A DNA stretch of 64,000 nt from a gamma proteobacterium HTCC2207 (GTDB taxonomy: Bacteria; Pseudomonadota; Gammaproteobacteria; Pseudomonadales; Porticoccaceae): the NCBI GenBank assembly GCA_000153445.1, contig CH672399.1, positions 1-64,000 of the forward strand, written 5' to 3'. Positions 29,110-38,364 of the stretch are shown one piece after another. Below the pieces are notes generated by a model. The model searched no databases. It was not told the origin of the DNA and saw only the letters and a list, made by a program, of their open reading frames with translations. How positions within the stretch are numbered: position 1 is the first letter of the stretch; each line of letters begins with the position of its first letter. The translations under genes and the position numbers were made by a program.

Positions 29110-30369
29110 TCACTTCTCCAGCTTATTACGAATCCTCTTCACCAGCATCAGCGCGCCAGTAAAAATAAACGGCGTTATAATCGCCAACGCCATAGTCTTA
29201 GAGATTAACAAATACTGCTCAATCGGCAACGGTGCAAGCAACAGCTTAATCAAATTCATACTGTAGTACGTCATAGCCACCACCGACAAACCCTCAACCG
29301 TCTGCTGCAACCGCAACTGCAAGGCACTACGCTTATCCATAGAAGCCAGCAGCCGCTGATTCTGTAATTCCAATGACAGCTGCAATCGAGAATTCAGCAA
29401 CTCCGTCGTTCGACTAATCCGTTTCGACAAATCCTCTTTGCGCTTAACCACTGACATACAAGTGTGAAACGCCGGAATAAACCGCCGTACATGAAACTGC
29501 TTCAAGGTACGAATGGTCGGCAACTTCTGTTCACGCAACATATCCAAACGACTTTCAGTCAAACTAAAATATGCCTGAGTCGCAGAAAAACGAAAATTGT
29601 GATCAGCAACCAACTTCTCCAACTGCGTCGCCTCTTCAATCAACTCAGTCATCAAATTTTGTTCATCTGCTACAGTCTCCAGCAGATTAAGTTTGGCATT
29701 GGTCGCAACCAACTGCCCTTCAAGCTTAGTGACTGCCGGCATCAATTCACGGGCTATAGGCAGTGCCAATAGCGTCATAGATCGATAAGCCGCAATCTCC
29801 AGCAAATTGCGAACCGCCCTGCCCGCCTGAAGCGCATCTATACCTTCATCCACAACCAAAGTGCGAATAAAGCCACCAGCATCGTGCTGCACCGAAGTCC
29901 ACACAGTGGCCAAGCCATCGTAAATTTTGCTGCCAACCAAACGGTTGCCCTCAAAATACGCTTGCAACTCTTGAGAACTCATCGATGTCGGACGCAAGTC
30001 AATATGGTTCGCCGCAATCACTTCGCCAGATAAAGCCTCCAGCCAAGCAGAATCAATTAATGAAAATAGATTGCGGCATAATTCGCTCTCTGACTGATGC
30101 TGACAAATTACCGTGTAAGTCGAAAATTCATTATGCCGTTCCCAGCGAAAATCAAATTCTTTAAAACTCTGGTAATAACAGCTTTCACCCTCTAATGGCG
30201 GTGCAACACCGTGCTGGCTAGCGAGTTCGGTAAGTCGATCAATTTCTGACTGCCGATCGCCAGGATTGAGCAGCACCAGGCTTGAAACCTGAGCCGGTAA
30301 CTGCACCACCGGAAAGGTACGGTTGTGAAGTTCTTTAATTAAGCTATTTTTTTGTGGGTGGAATTTCAT
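29110..30369 (-). CDS. DUF3422 family membrane-anchored protein
   Basis: A 419-residue protein matching the DUF3422 type: N-terminal RTFPVVQLPAQVSSLVLLN region, FRWERHNEFSTYTVICQ, long helical or coiled-coil middle (about 200-340, with RISRTTELLNSRLQLSLELQNQRLLASMDKR) and two C-terminal hydrophobic helices (about 365-410) before a basic tail. The coiled coil suggests an oligomeric inner-membrane protein facing the cytoplasm. Function of the family is not known to me. It stands alone on the minus strand. Confidence 0.85.
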   Translation of the reverse strand: MKFHPQKNSLIKELHNRTFPVVQLPAQVSSLVLLNPGDRQSEIDRLTELASQHGVAPPLEGESCYYQSFKEFDFRWERHNEFSTYTVICQHQSESELCRNLFSLIDSAWLEALSGEVIAANHIDLRPTSMSSQELQAYFEGNRLVGSKIYDGLATVWTSVQHDAGGFIRTLVVDEGIDALQAGRAVRNLLEIAAYRSMTLLALPIARELMPAVTKLEGQLVATNAKLNLLETVADEQNLMTELIEEATQLEKLVADHNFRFSATQAYFSLTESRLDMLREQKLPTIRTLKQFHVRRFIPAFHTCMSVVKRKEDLSKRISRTTELLNSRLQLSLELQNQRLLASMDKRSALQLRLQQTVEGLSVVAMTYYSMNLIKLLLAPLPIEQYLLISKTMALAIITPFIFTGALMLVKRIRNKLEK

Positions 30370-30536
30370 CTTGACTTACCCATTTATTATTATTTTAAAT
30401 ACAGTCCCTGAATACAATATCCTTATAGAAAATTATCCTCATACAAAATCTCATTAGCCTAAACGCAGCCACTAGCAATTCTTGTTAGCGGCCACGTTTT
30501 TGTTACCTAACTCTCAGCTTTAAAAAAACCTAACAA

Positions 30537-31715
30537 TCACTCAGCTTCTACAGCAAAGGTTAGTCCCGCATTGGCTTGCAAACGCTCAATCAGGGCTGAT
30601 CCCATAGCCGGCGCTGAAGTCCAAATACCGCCAGAGGCCAATTCAGGATTCAGAACCAGGCATACCGCACTCTCGGCGATCATCTTCGAAGTCGAACCAT
30701 AACCCGGATCCATATCCCCTTTAACGCTAACACGAACCGAGCGACCATCAGCAGCTTCGCCGATCAATAGCACATCATAGTGACCATTGACGCGCTCATC
30801 GAGCGATGGGCCCTCGCCTGGTTGACGGGGATCAGTCGCCATCGACGTATCTTCAGTCACAGCTTTGGCAACAGCTTCGCCACGCTCACCGGGTCCGGTA
30901 ATCATCATTTCATCGTAGACAAAGTCAGTGCCATAGGCATGGCCCAGCAACTTGTTTGAACGGTGAATATTCTTGGTGTTAATGCTTGCCATAACGAAAG
31001 GAGCAATCCAGCTTTGCAGCGCCTCATCAAACTCAGGCTTATCGCCCCGCGGTTGATCGGCACCAACAAAACCTTCAGTTAAAGCAAAGGGGTTGCGTAA
31101 CACATTGATCAGCTCGCGATCTTTACCCGCGGCTGCCATAGTAGCGCGGAAACTCGCCAGCGTACCGCCAGAAAAAGTGCCTTTCATTGAACGCACACGA
31201 CCTTTAACACGCGGCACCATAGCACCCAACTGCTGTTCCGCAGTCTGCTGCAAAAACAACACACCCAGATCAAAAGGAACCGAATCAAAACCACAAGAGA
31301 AGACGATTCTCGCACCGCTGGCCTCCGCCGCTGCAGAGTGCGCACCAATCATTTGATGCATCCAGGCTGGCTCACCACAGAGATCCACATAATCAGTACC
31401 ATGCTCAGCACAGGCGGCAACCAACTCATTGCCGTACAATTGATAGGGCCCTACCGTAGTCAAAATAACCTTACTGCTCAGCACCATTGCATTGACTGAG
31501 TCCATATCAGCGGCATCGGCAACAATTAATGGTACATCGTTAGAAATACCCATTTCGTCGCGCACTGACTCAAGCTTGGCCTGACTGCGTCCGGCCATGG
31601 CCCACTTAACGTCTCCATTAACACCATATTGGTTATTCAAATATTCCGCGACCAACCGTCCAGTAAAACCCGTGGCACCGTAGACCACTACATCTAATTC
31701 TCTGTTACTCTGCAT
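30537..31715 (-). CDS. Saccharopine dehydrogenase-like oxidoreductase (trans-acting enoyl reductase family)
   Basis: A 392-residue protein with an N-terminal Rossmann fold (LDVVVYGATGFTGRLVAEYL) and the family block VGPYQLYGNELVAACAEHGTDYVDLCGEPAWM, then SCGFDSVPFDLG and GGTLAS. This is the saccharopine dehydrogenase NADP-binding family that includes mycobacterial trans-acting enoyl reductases and eukaryotic SCCPDH, and it probably acts on a lipid or acyl substrate rather than on lysine. Monocistronic and divergent from the beta-oxidation gene, with which it may share regulation. Confidence 0.87.
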   Translation of the reverse strand: MQSNRELDVVVYGATGFTGRLVAEYLNNQYGVNGDVKWAMAGRSQAKLESVRDEMGISNDVPLIVADAADMDSVNAMVLSSKVILTTVGPYQLYGNELVAACAEHGTDYVDLCGEPAWMHQMIGAHSAAAEASGARIVFSCGFDSVPFDLGVLFLQQTAEQQLGAMVPRVKGRVRSMKGTFSGGTLASFRATMAAAGKDRELINVLRNPFALTEGFVGADQPRGDKPEFDEALQSWIAPFVMASINTKNIHRSNKLLGHAYGTDFVYDEMMITGPGERGEAVAKAVTEDTSMATDPRQPGEGPSLDERVNGHYDVLLIGEAADGRSVRVSVKGDMDPGYGSTSKMIAESAVCLVLNPELASGGIWTSAPAMGSALIERLQANAGLTFAVEAE

Positions 31716-31904
31716 TGTTATTATTCTCGTGTTGGATTGATAAGATAAATTGATTTTGAAAAGTATATCAGCCTAATGCACAGAAGGGGCTTTGAGAAAG
31801 TGACTGGCCAACCACCGCCATCACTGAGCCGAAAAAAATAACAAGAATTTAAACAGCAGTGGTTTAAAAACAACGATAAACAACAATTCAATGTGGAGAG
31901 ATTT

Positions 31905-34019
31905 ATGTCAGTAGTCAGCCCTTCAGTCACAAGCTATGAAGTCCGTGGTGATATCGGAATAATCTGGATCAACAACCCACCGGTCAATGCATTATCGCAG
32001 GCGCTACGCGACGGTATCTATGCTGCAGTCAACGCCGCCCAAGACGACGCCACCAAAGCCTTGATACTAATCTGCAAGGGTCGCACCTTTATCGCTGGCG
32101 CCGACATCTCCGAGTTCGACAAAGCCCCTACCGAACCTTCCTTTAATCAGGTTCTCGCCACCATAGAGCAATCATCCAAGCCAATGGTCGCCGCTATTCA
32201 CGGCACTGCACTGGGTGGCGGATTAGAAACTGCCCTCGCCTGTCACTACCGCTGTGCGGTGAGCACCGCAATGGTCGGCCTTCCGGAAGTTAAACTCGGC
32301 CTGCTGCCTGGCGCTGGCGGAACCCAGCGTGCACCACGCCTAACCGGTGTTGAAGCCGCCATCAAACTGATTACCAGTGGCAACCCAATCAAAGCCAAAG
32401 CCGCTGTTGGCCTAAATCTTATCGACCATATAATTGATGGTGACGATCTTCTTGAAGGCGCTCTGGCCTATACTCAGCAGTTACTTGCCGATAAGGCTCC
32501 GCTACTTAAAGTGCGCGATATCACGATAGATCCGGCCTCATTTGATCCGGCTATTTTTGATCAGTCTCGCAAGCAGCTCAGCCGTCGCGCTCGCGGACAG
32601 CTGGCGCCACAGCGTATTGTCGACTGTATTGAAGCCGCAGCCACGACGTCTTTCGATGAAGGCTTGGCCACTGAAGGCCGCCTGTTTATGGATCTCAAAG
32701 ACGACAGCCAGTCAGCCGCTATGCGCCATATGTTTTTCGCCCAGCGTGAAGCCAACAAAATTAAAGGCATAGGTAAAGAAACGGTCAAGCGCCCCATACA
32801 GTCGGTAGCCATTATTGGCGGCGGCACCATGGGTGGCGGCATTGCCATGAACTTTGCCAATGTTGGCATTCCCGTAACCATGTTGGAAATCAACGATGAA
32901 GCATTGCAGCGTGGCCTTGGGATTATCGACAAGAACTACTCCATGACAGTGAAAAAAGGCCGACTTAGCGAAGAGCAAAAGCACGGTTGCATGAGCTTAA
33001 TCAGCGGCACCACTGACTATCAGGATCTGGCCACTGCCGATCTGGTGATTGAAGCGGTATTTGAAAATCTCGAGATCAAGCAACAGGTCTTTGCCAAGCT
33101 CGACAAAGTGTGCAAGCCCGGTGCTATCTTGGCCAGCAACACCTCCTATCAGGACGTCAATGCCATCGCCGCAGCCACTCAACGACCCGAAGATGTTATC
33201 GGCCTGCACTTTTTCAGCCCGGCCAATATTATGAAACTGCTAGAAATCGTCCGCGCTGACAAAACCTCTGACGAAGTGATTGCCACCTCGATGGCAGTGG
33301 CTAAGGCAATTGGCAAAGTTCCGGTTCTTTCCGGTGTCTGCTTTGGCTTTATCGGCAACCGCATGTTCAGTGAATATGGCCGCGAAACGCAACTCTGTCT
33401 GATTGAAGGTGCCAGCGCCGAACAGATCGACCGTGTGATGGAAGACTATGGCATGGCCATGGGGCCCTTGGCGGTGAGCGATCTCGCCGGTATTGATATT
33501 GGCTATAAGGTTCGCGAAGGATTATCTGAGGAAGAAAAAGGTGATCCACGGAGCTTCTGCGTCGCCGACGCCCTAGTGGAACAGGGTCGTTTAGGTCAAA
33601 AAACCGGTGCCGGTTTTTATCAATATGATCCCCAGACCCGCGCCCGCATTAGCGATCCTGAGGTCAATGCTCTAATCGAAGCCAAGGCCGCTGAATACAA
33701 TGTTAGCCGCAGAGACTTTAGTGATGAAGAAATCCGCGATCGCCTGCTGTTACCGCTGATTAACGAAGGTGCAAAAATCCTTCAGGAAGGTATTGCCCAG
33801 CGTTCCGGCGATATAGATGTGGTCTACGTGTTTGGCTACGGCTTCCCGGTCTATCACGGTGGCCCCATGCAATATGCCGATCACCTTGGCCTCGAAACGG
33901 TCTATCAAAAGCTTAATGCCCTACACCAGCAGAGCGGTGAAGACTATTGGCAGCCGGCTGATTTAATCAAGACTCTGGCCGAAACGGGCAGCAGCTTCGC
34001 CAAGTGGTCCCAGGAGTAA
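31905..34019 (+). CDS. Bifunctional enoyl-CoA hydratase/3-hydroxyacyl-CoA dehydrogenase (FadJ/MFE1-like)
   Basis: About 704 residues. N-terminal crotonase domain (about 1-190) with both catalytic Glu positions (GGGLETALA and GLPEVKLGLLPGAGGTQR), then an NAD-binding 3-hydroxyacyl-CoA dehydrogenase domain (VAIIGGGTMGGGIAMNFANVG at about 295; LASNTSYQDVNAIA; HFFSPANIMKLLEIV) and C-terminal dimerisation domains. It carries out the hydration and dehydrogenation steps of beta-oxidation. The frame opens with GTG at 31893, but the ATG at 31905 has GGAGAG at ideal spacing. No thiolase gene follows, unlike fadBA operons, and the layout resembles the peroxisomal multifunctional type. The crotonase domain could in principle cover the missing liuC activity. 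Confidence 0.93.
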   Translation: MSVVSPSVTSYEVRGDIGIIWINNPPVNALSQALRDGIYAAVNAAQDDATKALILICKGRTFIAGADISEFDKAPTEPSFNQVLATIEQSSKPMVAAIHGTALGGGLETALACHYRCAVSTAMVGLPEVKLGLLPGAGGTQRAPRLTGVEAAIKLITSGNPIKAKAAVGLNLIDHIIDGDDLLEGALAYTQQLLADKAPLLKVRDITIDPASFDPAIFDQSRKQLSRRARGQLAPQRIVDCIEAAATTSFDEGLATEGRLFMDLKDDSQSAAMRHMFFAQREANKIKGIGKETVKRPIQSVAIIGGGTMGGGIAMNFANVGIPVTMLEINDEALQRGLGIIDKNYSMTVKKGRLSEEQKHGCMSLISGTTDYQDLATADLVIEAVFENLEIKQQVFAKLDKVCKPGAILASNTSYQDVNAIAAATQRPEDVIGLHFFSPANIMKLLEIVRADKTSDEVIATSMAVAKAIGKVPVLSGVCFGFIGNRMFSEYGRETQLCLIEGASAEQIDRVMEDYGMAMGPLAVSDLAGIDIGYKVREGLSEEEKGDPRSFCVADALVEQGRLGQKTGAGFYQYDPQTRARISDPEVNALIEAKAAEYNVSRRDFSDEEIRDRLLLPLINEGAKILQEGIAQRSGDIDVVYVFGYGFPVYHGGPMQYADHLGLETVYQKLNALHQQSGEDYWQPADLIKTLAETGSSFAKWSQE

Positions 34020-34048
34020 ATCGTCTCTGTCAGATAACAAGACATCAC

Positions 34049-34070
34049 GCCCGACATGGACTAGTCGGGC
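34049..34070 (+). terminator. Weak terminator-like hairpin after the beta-oxidation gene
   Basis: GCCCGAC (34049-34055) pairs with GTCGGGC (34064-34070) around an 8-nt loop, 29 bp past the stop. There is no T-run after it, so termination may be factor-dependent. Confidence 0.45.
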
Positions 34071-34274
34071 AATTCTGGCACCGCTCTTTGCGCCAACAGA
34101 CTAAAATCAGTAGTCGTTGAGTCGGCGATTTATAAGCCTTTGTCATGGCACCTCAATTCACCATCATCCCCAATTCACCATCATCTCCAATCACTGTTAC
34201 AATCGCTGCCGCGAAAAACGTTCGCGAAAATCTTACGGCCAAGAGCCGAATACTCTTATCAAAAGGACCTCTCT

Positions 34275-35189
34275 ATGCGGATTCAGCTACTGCGCAATAT
34301 TACCGCGCTTACCCTGCTGTTTATCACCTCTATCTCCAGTGCCTCGCCCTCTGTCTCTAACACTCCTGCCGACACTGAGAGTGCCAAGACATTTGTCTTT
34401 AGCGCCATTCCCGACCAGGATGAAGCCAATCTTCAAGAGCGCTTTGACAAGGTTGCAGTCTATTTGCAGGCTCAGCTAGATATAGACGTTCGCTATATTC
34501 CGGTTAAGAGCTATGCCGCAGCCGTCACCGCATTTCGCAACAACCAGGTTCAGCTAGCTTGGTTTGGTGGACTCTCCGGCGTTCAAGCGCGACGTCTGGT
34601 GCCAGGCAGCCAAGCCGTAGCTCAGGGTACTGAAGACCCTTTTTTCACCAGCTATATTATTGCCCACAGCAGCAGTGGCATAGAACCAAACGACAGTTTT
34701 CCCGCAGCCATAACCGGCAAGACCTTTACTTTTGGCTCCAAGGGTTCCACCTCTGGTCGCCTGATGCCCGAGTTCTTTATCCGCGAAAACTTGGGTGATA
34801 CGCCAGACAAGCTGTTTAGCAAGGTCGGCTATAGCGGCGATCACAGCCGCACTATTGCCTTAGTCCAGTCCGGTGCTTATCAGGTTGGCGCGGTAAATTA
34901 CAAAGTCTGGGACAAACAATTGGCCGCAGGCAAAATCGACAGCGACAAAGTCAAAGTAATCTGGCGAACGCCAAGCTACCCCGATTACCAGTGGACCCTG
35001 CGCGGTGATGTAAACGACAGCTGGGGCCCAGACTTTCAGACGCGCCTAACTGAAGCACTGGTGGGAATGGACGATCCAGACCTGTTGGCAAGCTTTCCCC
35101 GCAGTGGCTTTATTGCCGCCGACAACAAGCTCTACCAACCGATTCTCGATACCGCCATAAGCGTCGGGATTATTGATGCAGGCAAGTAG
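34275..35189 (+). CDS. PhnD-like ABC transporter substrate-binding protein (putative selenate/phosphonate type)
   Basis: Periplasmic binding protein of 304 residues with a Sec signal peptide (MRIQLLRNITALTLLFITSISSA). The fold blocks FSAIPDQDEANLQERFDKVAVYL, AFRNNQVQLAWFGGLSGVQAR, FTFGSKGSTSGRLMPEFF and GAYQVGAVNYKVW are those of the PhnD/PtxB group. They best resemble the branch commonly annotated as putative selenate-binding, where AIPDQ is typical. The ATG at 34275 has AAGGA 7 bp upstream; the longer frame from 34140 is not a gene start. First of a three-gene transporter set. Phosphonate, phosphite or another oxyanion remains possible. Confidence 0.83.
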   Translation: MRIQLLRNITALTLLFITSISSASPSVSNTPADTESAKTFVFSAIPDQDEANLQERFDKVAVYLQAQLDIDVRYIPVKSYAAAVTAFRNNQVQLAWFGGLSGVQARRLVPGSQAVAQGTEDPFFTSYIIAHSSSGIEPNDSFPAAITGKTFTFGSKGSTSGRLMPEFFIRENLGDTPDKLFSKVGYSGDHSRTIALVQSGAYQVGAVNYKVWDKQLAAGKIDSDKVKVIWRTPSYPDYQWTLRGDVNDSWGPDFQTRLTEALVGMDDPDLLASFPRSGFIAADNKLYQPILDTAISVGIIDAGK

Positions 35190-35198
35190 GTAGTATTT

Positions 35199-35882
35199 TT
35201 GAAGGACGTTCTTAACCAGCCAGCACCGCTTTTCCAGTTTAGCGACCAACGCCTGCAGTATCAGGGGCGTACCGTACTTGACAAGCTTTCTCTGAGCATT
35301 GCCAGTGGCGAGCGCGTGGCACTGATTGGAGAGAGCGGTGCGGGCAAATCGACACTGCTTAAAGCGCTGCGCGAGCAGCATCCCGATCAGGTTGCCTGGT
35401 GCCCACAGCAACCCGGCCTGGTGCCTATACTGAGCACCTTTCACAATATCTATATGGGCGCATTGGACAGTCATTCACTGGCCTACAATCTGCTCAATCT
35501 AATCAAACCCCTGCCCGGTGCGCGGACTGCTGTTGAACCTATAGCCAAACAGTTGGGACTCGAGCAGCAACTCTTTAGCTCAGTCGATACACTCTCTGGC
35601 GGTCAGCAACAACGTGCCAGTATCGGCCGCGCACTGATTCAACAGCGGCCCATTTTTCTCGGCGATGAACCAGTGGCCAATGTCGATGAATATCAGGCTG
35701 ATGCGCTACTGCAACTAATCTGCCAACAGCATCAAACCGTGATACTGGCCCTCCACGATATAGAACAAGCTCTGTCCATATGTACCCGCATTATTGGCTT
35801 GCGAGATGGCACCATTGCTCTCGACGCGCCCAGCGATCAATTGCAGGCCAGTGATCTCACTGGTCTCTATGGCGCCAGCTAA
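35199..35882 (+). CDS. ABC transporter ATP-binding protein (PhnC-like)
   Basis: A 227-residue ATPase with Walker A GESGAGKST, the Q-loop CPQQPGLVP, the signature LSGGQQQRASIGRAL, Walker B PIFLGDEP and the switch His in LALHDIEQAL. It energises the transporter. It starts at TTG 35199 with AAGTAGG upstream, 9 bp after the binding-protein gene, and ends 5 bp before the permease start. Confidence 0.92.
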   Translation: MKDVLNQPAPLFQFSDQRLQYQGRTVLDKLSLSIASGERVALIGESGAGKSTLLKALREQHPDQVAWCPQQPGLVPILSTFHNIYMGALDSHSLAYNLLNLIKPLPGARTAVEPIAKQLGLEQQLFSSVDTLSGGQQQRASIGRALIQQRPIFLGDEPVANVDEYQADALLQLICQQHQTVILALHDIEQALSICTRIIGLRDGTIALDAPSDQLQASDLTGLYGAS

Positions 35883-35887
35883 CTTTG

Positions 35888-37402
35888 ATGTCAGCGCCTA
35901 ACTCAAACAAAACCTCCGCCAGCGCCCTGCGCAATATCAGCTTCTGGTTTGCCGTTTCAGCCCTGCTCTGTCTATTGTTGGTAGATCTCGATATCAGTAC
36001 CGCGGATCCCTGGGCGGAACTGAGCCTGATGGCCGCTGGTGCGCTAAGCCCCTCGGTATGGTCCTGGCCGACACTGCTCAGTAGCCTGGCGAATACCTTT
36101 GCCTTTGCCCTTCAGGGCGTGACGCTCGCAGCCATAGCCGGCTTTGCTCTGGCCCTGGGTTATCGCTTTACCTTAGTGCGGGCATTTTGCGCCTTTATCC
36201 GTTCGATCCACGAGCTGTTCTGGGCCCTGCTATTTATGCAAATTGCCGGACTCTCATCGCTCACCGGCTTGCTGGCCATCGCCATCCCCTACGCCGGTAC
36301 ATTAGCGAAAATATATGGCGAACTATTTGAAGAAGTGGATCCGGCCCCGGCTAATAATCTACCCGTCAATAAAAGACGGCCCCTGAGTGAGTTTTTCTAT
36401 AGCACACTGCCACTGGCATGGCGCTCTATGGCCACCTACACCAGCTACCGTTTTGAGTGCGCTATTCGCTCCAGCGCGATCCTCGGTTTTGTCGGTCTGC
36501 CGACCCTAGGATTTCATCTTGAAACGGCGCTTAGCGACGGCCAGTACAGTGAAGCTGCTGCCTTCTTTTATGCACTGTTGCTGCTGATCGGTACATTGCA
36601 TTTATGGCTGCACAAGCGACTACTGCCGGTGTATCTGGTGGCGGTTTTCTACTATCTGCCGCCCCAAGCGACTATCTCCTGGCAGCTGCTGGTGCGCTTT
36701 GTAAGCGAAGATATAGTACCTGCCCCGCTCCGTGGACAGACTCTTGTGAACGCTGAAACAGTGAATAATGTAAACCAGTGGTTTTATGCTCTCTGGCAAC
36801 TGCAGATTTGGCCAGGATTGATCAATACAGTGCTTCTCGGGCAGATCAGTTTGGTTTTTACCGGTCTCCTAGCACTGGTTTTGCTACCACTCAATTCATC
36901 GCTTTTTCTTCACCGTCGCTGGAAGCGTGGCATCGGTGATTCACTCTTAATTTTGCTGCGTACTTTGCCAGAATACCTGCTGGCCTTTATCGGCCTGCTG
37001 ATATTGGGCCCCTCAATGTTGCCAGCCATACTGGCTCTGGGAATTCACAATGGTGCGATTATCGGCCATCTACTCGGGCGCTATACCGAAGAGCTCTGTC
37101 TGCGCGCCGACGCTGACAGAGGCATCACGTTGTATTTTTATGAAGTGCTGCCACGAATTTATCGCCAGTTTTTGGCTTTTCTGTTTTATCGCTGGGAAGT
37201 GATTTTGCGGGAGACCGCGATTTTAGGCATTCTGGGTATTGCCACATTGGGATTTTATATTGACTCCGCCTTTGAGACCTTTCGCTTTGATGTTGCCCTG
37301 CTGCTGATTTTGGTTAGTGCCGCGTTGAATATTAGCGTCGATCAATTCGCTCGCTATCTGCGCCAGCAACTGCAACTCAAGACGGTGCCTGAGTCACTTT
37401 AA
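35888..37402 (+). CDS. ABC transporter permease, two fused PhnE-type modules
   Basis: About 504 residues in place of the usual 260-280. Two permease modules are joined head to tail. Each has a BPD-type EAA-like coupling segment (EFFYSTLPLAWRSMATYTSYRFECAIRSSAILGFVGLPTLGF at about 160-200, and YEVLPRIYRQFLAFLFYRWEVILRETAILGILGIATLGF at about 415-450). Each also has about five to six membrane helices, so one polypeptide can form the whole channel. The ATG at 35888 is preferred to the TTG at 35885. The end overlaps the converging hydrolase gene by 26 bp. Confidence 0.88.
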   Translation: MSAPNSNKTSASALRNISFWFAVSALLCLLLVDLDISTADPWAELSLMAAGALSPSVWSWPTLLSSLANTFAFALQGVTLAAIAGFALALGYRFTLVRAFCAFIRSIHELFWALLFMQIAGLSSLTGLLAIAIPYAGTLAKIYGELFEEVDPAPANNLPVNKRRPLSEFFYSTLPLAWRSMATYTSYRFECAIRSSAILGFVGLPTLGFHLETALSDGQYSEAAAFFYALLLLIGTLHLWLHKRLLPVYLVAVFYYLPPQATISWQLLVRFVSEDIVPAPLRGQTLVNAETVNNVNQWFYALWQLQIWPGLINTVLLGQISLVFTGLLALVLLPLNSSLFLHRRWKRGIGDSLLILLRTLPEYLLAFIGLLILGPSMLPAILALGIHNGAIIGHLLGRYTEELCLRADADRGITLYFYEVLPRIYRQFLAFLFYRWEVILRETAILGILGIATLGFYIDSAFETFRFDVALLLILVSAALNISVDQFARYLRQQLQLKTVPESL

Positions 37403-38339
37403 CGCTTTCATCCGCTCTAGCGGCTTTAGCCTGCTTGCCTTCAACCTTATCCATATGACCGCGCATTCGTGAAATCAATTCCGGTAAAACATTTTCCGGC
37501 ATGTTGTGGCCCATTTCCTCGAGCAGCACAAACTCCGAACCCTGGATTAATTCAGCGGTATGAACACCATGCGGTGGCGGTACCAAAGTGTCATCAACAC
37601 CATGCATCACCAACGTGCTGGCTTGGATACTGGCAACATCTTCAGAGCGGTCACCGGACTTAAACACTGCCATCAGCTGCCGCGGCATTGATTCAGGATA
37701 AAAACCCCGGGCGCGCATCATCGCGTCCCGCTCAGCGGCAGCATCACCCTCCGCAAGGTCACGCAAATTGCCCTCTGCACGCTGTGTCGGCCAGGGTAAA
37801 TGCCGCGCGCCAGTTGAAGACATAATCGAAATCAAACTACGGGTATGCTGGGGATATTCCGCGGCCACAACCTGAGCAATCATGCCGCCCATGGAAGTAC
37901 CAATAATATGCGCATCCTGGTAACCCAGCCGATCCATCAAGGCCACTGTATCCGCCGCCATATCACTCAGCGTGTAAGGGGCATTAACCGGCAGCCCGAG
38001 CTTTTGCTTAATCAGCTGTAACCATATAGTCGGCTGGCCCCAATCATCGAAACGGGTGGACCCGCCAACATCTCGATTATCAAACATCAGTAGCTCATAG
38101 CCACCCTCTACCAGGCCCTTGACCAGCGTATCGCCCCAGACAACATTGGAGCCGCCAAGCCCCATAATAATCACCACCTTAGGTCTGTCTGGGTCTTCAC
38201 CCACAACTCGGTAGGCCATGTCAATTCCATTGACTGCGACTGTCTGCAGGGGATGGGATTCAATGTACGTGCGGGAATACTCGGCACTCACCAAGGGCGC
38301 AGCTAAGATAAATAGAAGCGTTAAAATAATCGTTTTCAT
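37377..38339 (-). CDS. Exported alpha/beta hydrolase
   Basis: A 320-residue alpha/beta hydrolase with a signal peptide (MKTIILTLLFILAAPLVSA). Fold motifs are the oxyanion HG-like VVIIMGLGGSNVVW, the nucleophile elbow GTSMGG, the acid in MHGVDDTLVPP and the His in EEMGHNMPE. ATG 38339 has AGGATAGG upstream; the longer frame to 38405 would run into the preceding oxygenase gene. Last gene of the symporter/oxidoreductase cluster. It is probably a periplasmic esterase or lipase-like enzyme that releases the compound imported by the symporter; substrate unknown. Confidence 0.88.
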   Translation of the reverse strand: MKTIILTLLFILAAPLVSAEYSRTYIESHPLQTVAVNGIDMAYRVVGEDPDRPKVVIIMGLGGSNVVWGDTLVKGLVEGGYELLMFDNRDVGGSTRFDDWGQPTIWLQLIKQKLGLPVNAPYTLSDMAADTVALMDRLGYQDAHIIGTSMGGMIAQVVAAEYPQHTRSLISIMSSTGARHLPWPTQRAEGNLRDLAEGDAAAERDAMMRARGFYPESMPRQLMAVFKSGDRSEDVASIQASTLVMHGVDDTLVPPPHGVHTAELIQGSEFVLLEEMGHNMPENVLPELISRMRGHMDKVEGKQAKAARADESVKVTQAPS

Positions 38340-38364
38340 AATCCTATCCTTATCAAACAGTCCA

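Noticed and set aside
34117-34479. Overlapping frames around the start of the ABC binding-protein gene
   Set aside because: The ATG at 34275 with AAGGA and a signal peptide explains the region; upstream codons are low-complexity and non-conserved.
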